Assembly: GCA_022361135.1 (NCBI GenBank)
Contig: JAKSBM010000112.1
Location: 1 to 5,695, forward strand
Direction: 5' to 3'
Origin: Desulfobacterales bacterium
GTDB lineage: Bacteria > Desulfobacterota > Desulfobacteria > Desulfobacterales > Desulfobacteraceae
Length of the DNA stretch: 5,695 nt
Shown: in pieces, positions 5,136 through 5,695 of the stretch
Numbering within the stretch: the stretch's first letter is position 1
Layout of the letters: the number at the start of each line of letters is the position of its first letter
Notes under the pieces: model-generated
What the model saw: the letters and a program-made list of their open reading frames with translations, nothing else
Database searches by the model: none
What the model was told of the DNA's origin: nothing
Position numbers and translations under genes: made by a program

Positions 5136-5695
5136 GTGGATTATGCAAATAAAACCATCCTCATCACCGGGGCCTCTTCGGGCATTGGCCGGGCCACGGC
5201 ACTGGCCCTGGCCCCCTTTAACAACCGTTTGGTGATCACGGCCCGCAGGCAGGAATTGCTGGAGGAAACCGCGGACCAAATCCGGGAAATGGGCAGCCTG
5301 TGCATGGCCCTTGCCGGGGATGCCCTGGATGGGGAATTTGCCAGGGAGGTGGTGGACCAGATCGTTGCCGCCCACGGCGGTGTGGACATTGCCCTGCTCA
5401 ACATCGGGGTGGGACCACCCTCCAATTGCCTCACCGCATCCGGGGAAACCATTTTGGACTGCATGCGGGCCAACTACGACACCATGGTCCATTTCTTTGT
5501 CCCCCTCATGGCCCAAATGAAGGAACAGAAAAGCCCCTGCCTCATTGCCCACATGAACTCCCAGGCCAGCTACTTCGGCATTCCCATGCAGGGGGATTAC
5601 ACCGCGGCCAAGGGGGCGGCCCGCCTCTTCTTTGACACCGCCCGCATGGAACTCAAGCATTTCGGCATCTCCCACATCCGACTCCAGACCATCCA
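5136..5695 (+). CDS. Short-chain dehydrogenase/reductase (SDR), 3'-partial
   Basis: The frame runs off the right edge; 186 residues of an expected 250-280 are visible. It is a classical Rossmann-fold NAD(P)(H)-dependent oxidoreductase interconverting alcohols and ketones. Seen in order: TGASSGIG (11-18) cofactor glycine motif; TARR (35-38), whose arginines after the second strand favour NADP(H); GD at 61-62; NIG (89-91) where most members have NAG; and the catalytic set N113, S142, Y155 and K159 (DYTAAKGA) at normal spacing. The start is GTG at 5136, with GGAGG (5124-5128) inside the end of the upstream gene 7 nt away; the nearby ATG at 5143 is out of frame. The one-nucleotide gap after the oxidoreductase stop indicates one transcript and probable translational coupling. 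The pair could reduce an enone first at C=C and then at C=O, or run in the oxidative direction; this is inference. Confidence 0.92.
   Translation, partial: MDYANKTILITGASSGIGRATALALAPFNNRLVITARRQELLEETADQIREMGSLCMALAGDALDGEFAREVVDQIVAAHGGVDIALLNIGVGPPSNCLTASGETILDCMRANYDTMVHFFVPLMAQMKEQKSPCLIAHMNSQASYFGIPMQGDYTAAKGAARLFFDTARMELKHFGISHIRLQTI

Noticed and set aside
5115..5675. 186-codon minus-strand frame opposite the SDR gene
   Set aside because: Antisense to a clear SDR with intact catalytic motifs; His/Gly-rich shadow.

Overview
The window reads as chromosomal DNA of a GC-rich anaerobic bacterium. The best guess is a Desulfobacterota-type sulfate reducer or a relative. That guess rests on gene content (a 2-hydroxyacyl-CoA dehydratase/benzoyl-CoA reductase-family subunit, a short old-yellow-enzyme oxidoreductase, a YeiH-type exporter) and on codon style (G/C-rich third positions but AAA, GAA and ATT still common). 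It is an inference; nothing here fixes the taxon. No tRNA, rRNA, CRISPR array, insertion sequence or prophage gene was seen.

Layout. (1) Bases 1-1317, plus strand: the 3' part of a 2-hydroxyacyl-CoA dehydratase-family subunit whose start lies off the left edge. (2) Bases 1318-1466: a convergent intergenic region with three inverted repeats, one of them a convincing bidirectional terminator. (3) Bases 1467-2519, minus strand: a YeiH/UPF0324 membrane transporter. (4) Bases 2520-2706: an AT-rich divergent regulatory region with two near-consensus sigma70-type promoters and a helically phased set of TTGAA/TTCAA half-sites. (5) Bases 2707-3594, plus strand: a LysR-type regulator. (6) Bases 3595-3877: an intergenic region with a GC-rich hairpin, a 23-bp dyad and a strong promoter. 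(7) Bases 3878-5134, plus strand: an old-yellow-enzyme-family NADH:flavin oxidoreductase, followed after 1 nt by (8) a short-chain dehydrogenase/reductase that starts with GTG and runs off the right edge.

How they work together. The transporter and LysR gene form a classic divergent regulator-target pair, the same arrangement as yeiE/yeiH in Escherichia coli. The promoter geometry fits LysR control: the best dyad centres at about -65 of the predicted yeiH start. The oxidoreductase and dehydrogenase form a two-gene (or longer) operon with its own promoter and probably act in sequence on an enone/alcohol or acyl-CoA-type substrate. The dehydratase-family subunit at the left end hints at anaerobic acyl-CoA chemistry nearby, but the convergent yeiH gene and the terminators separate it from the right-hand operon. 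A wholly new system is not evident; the most notable structure is the operator architecture at 2603-2670.
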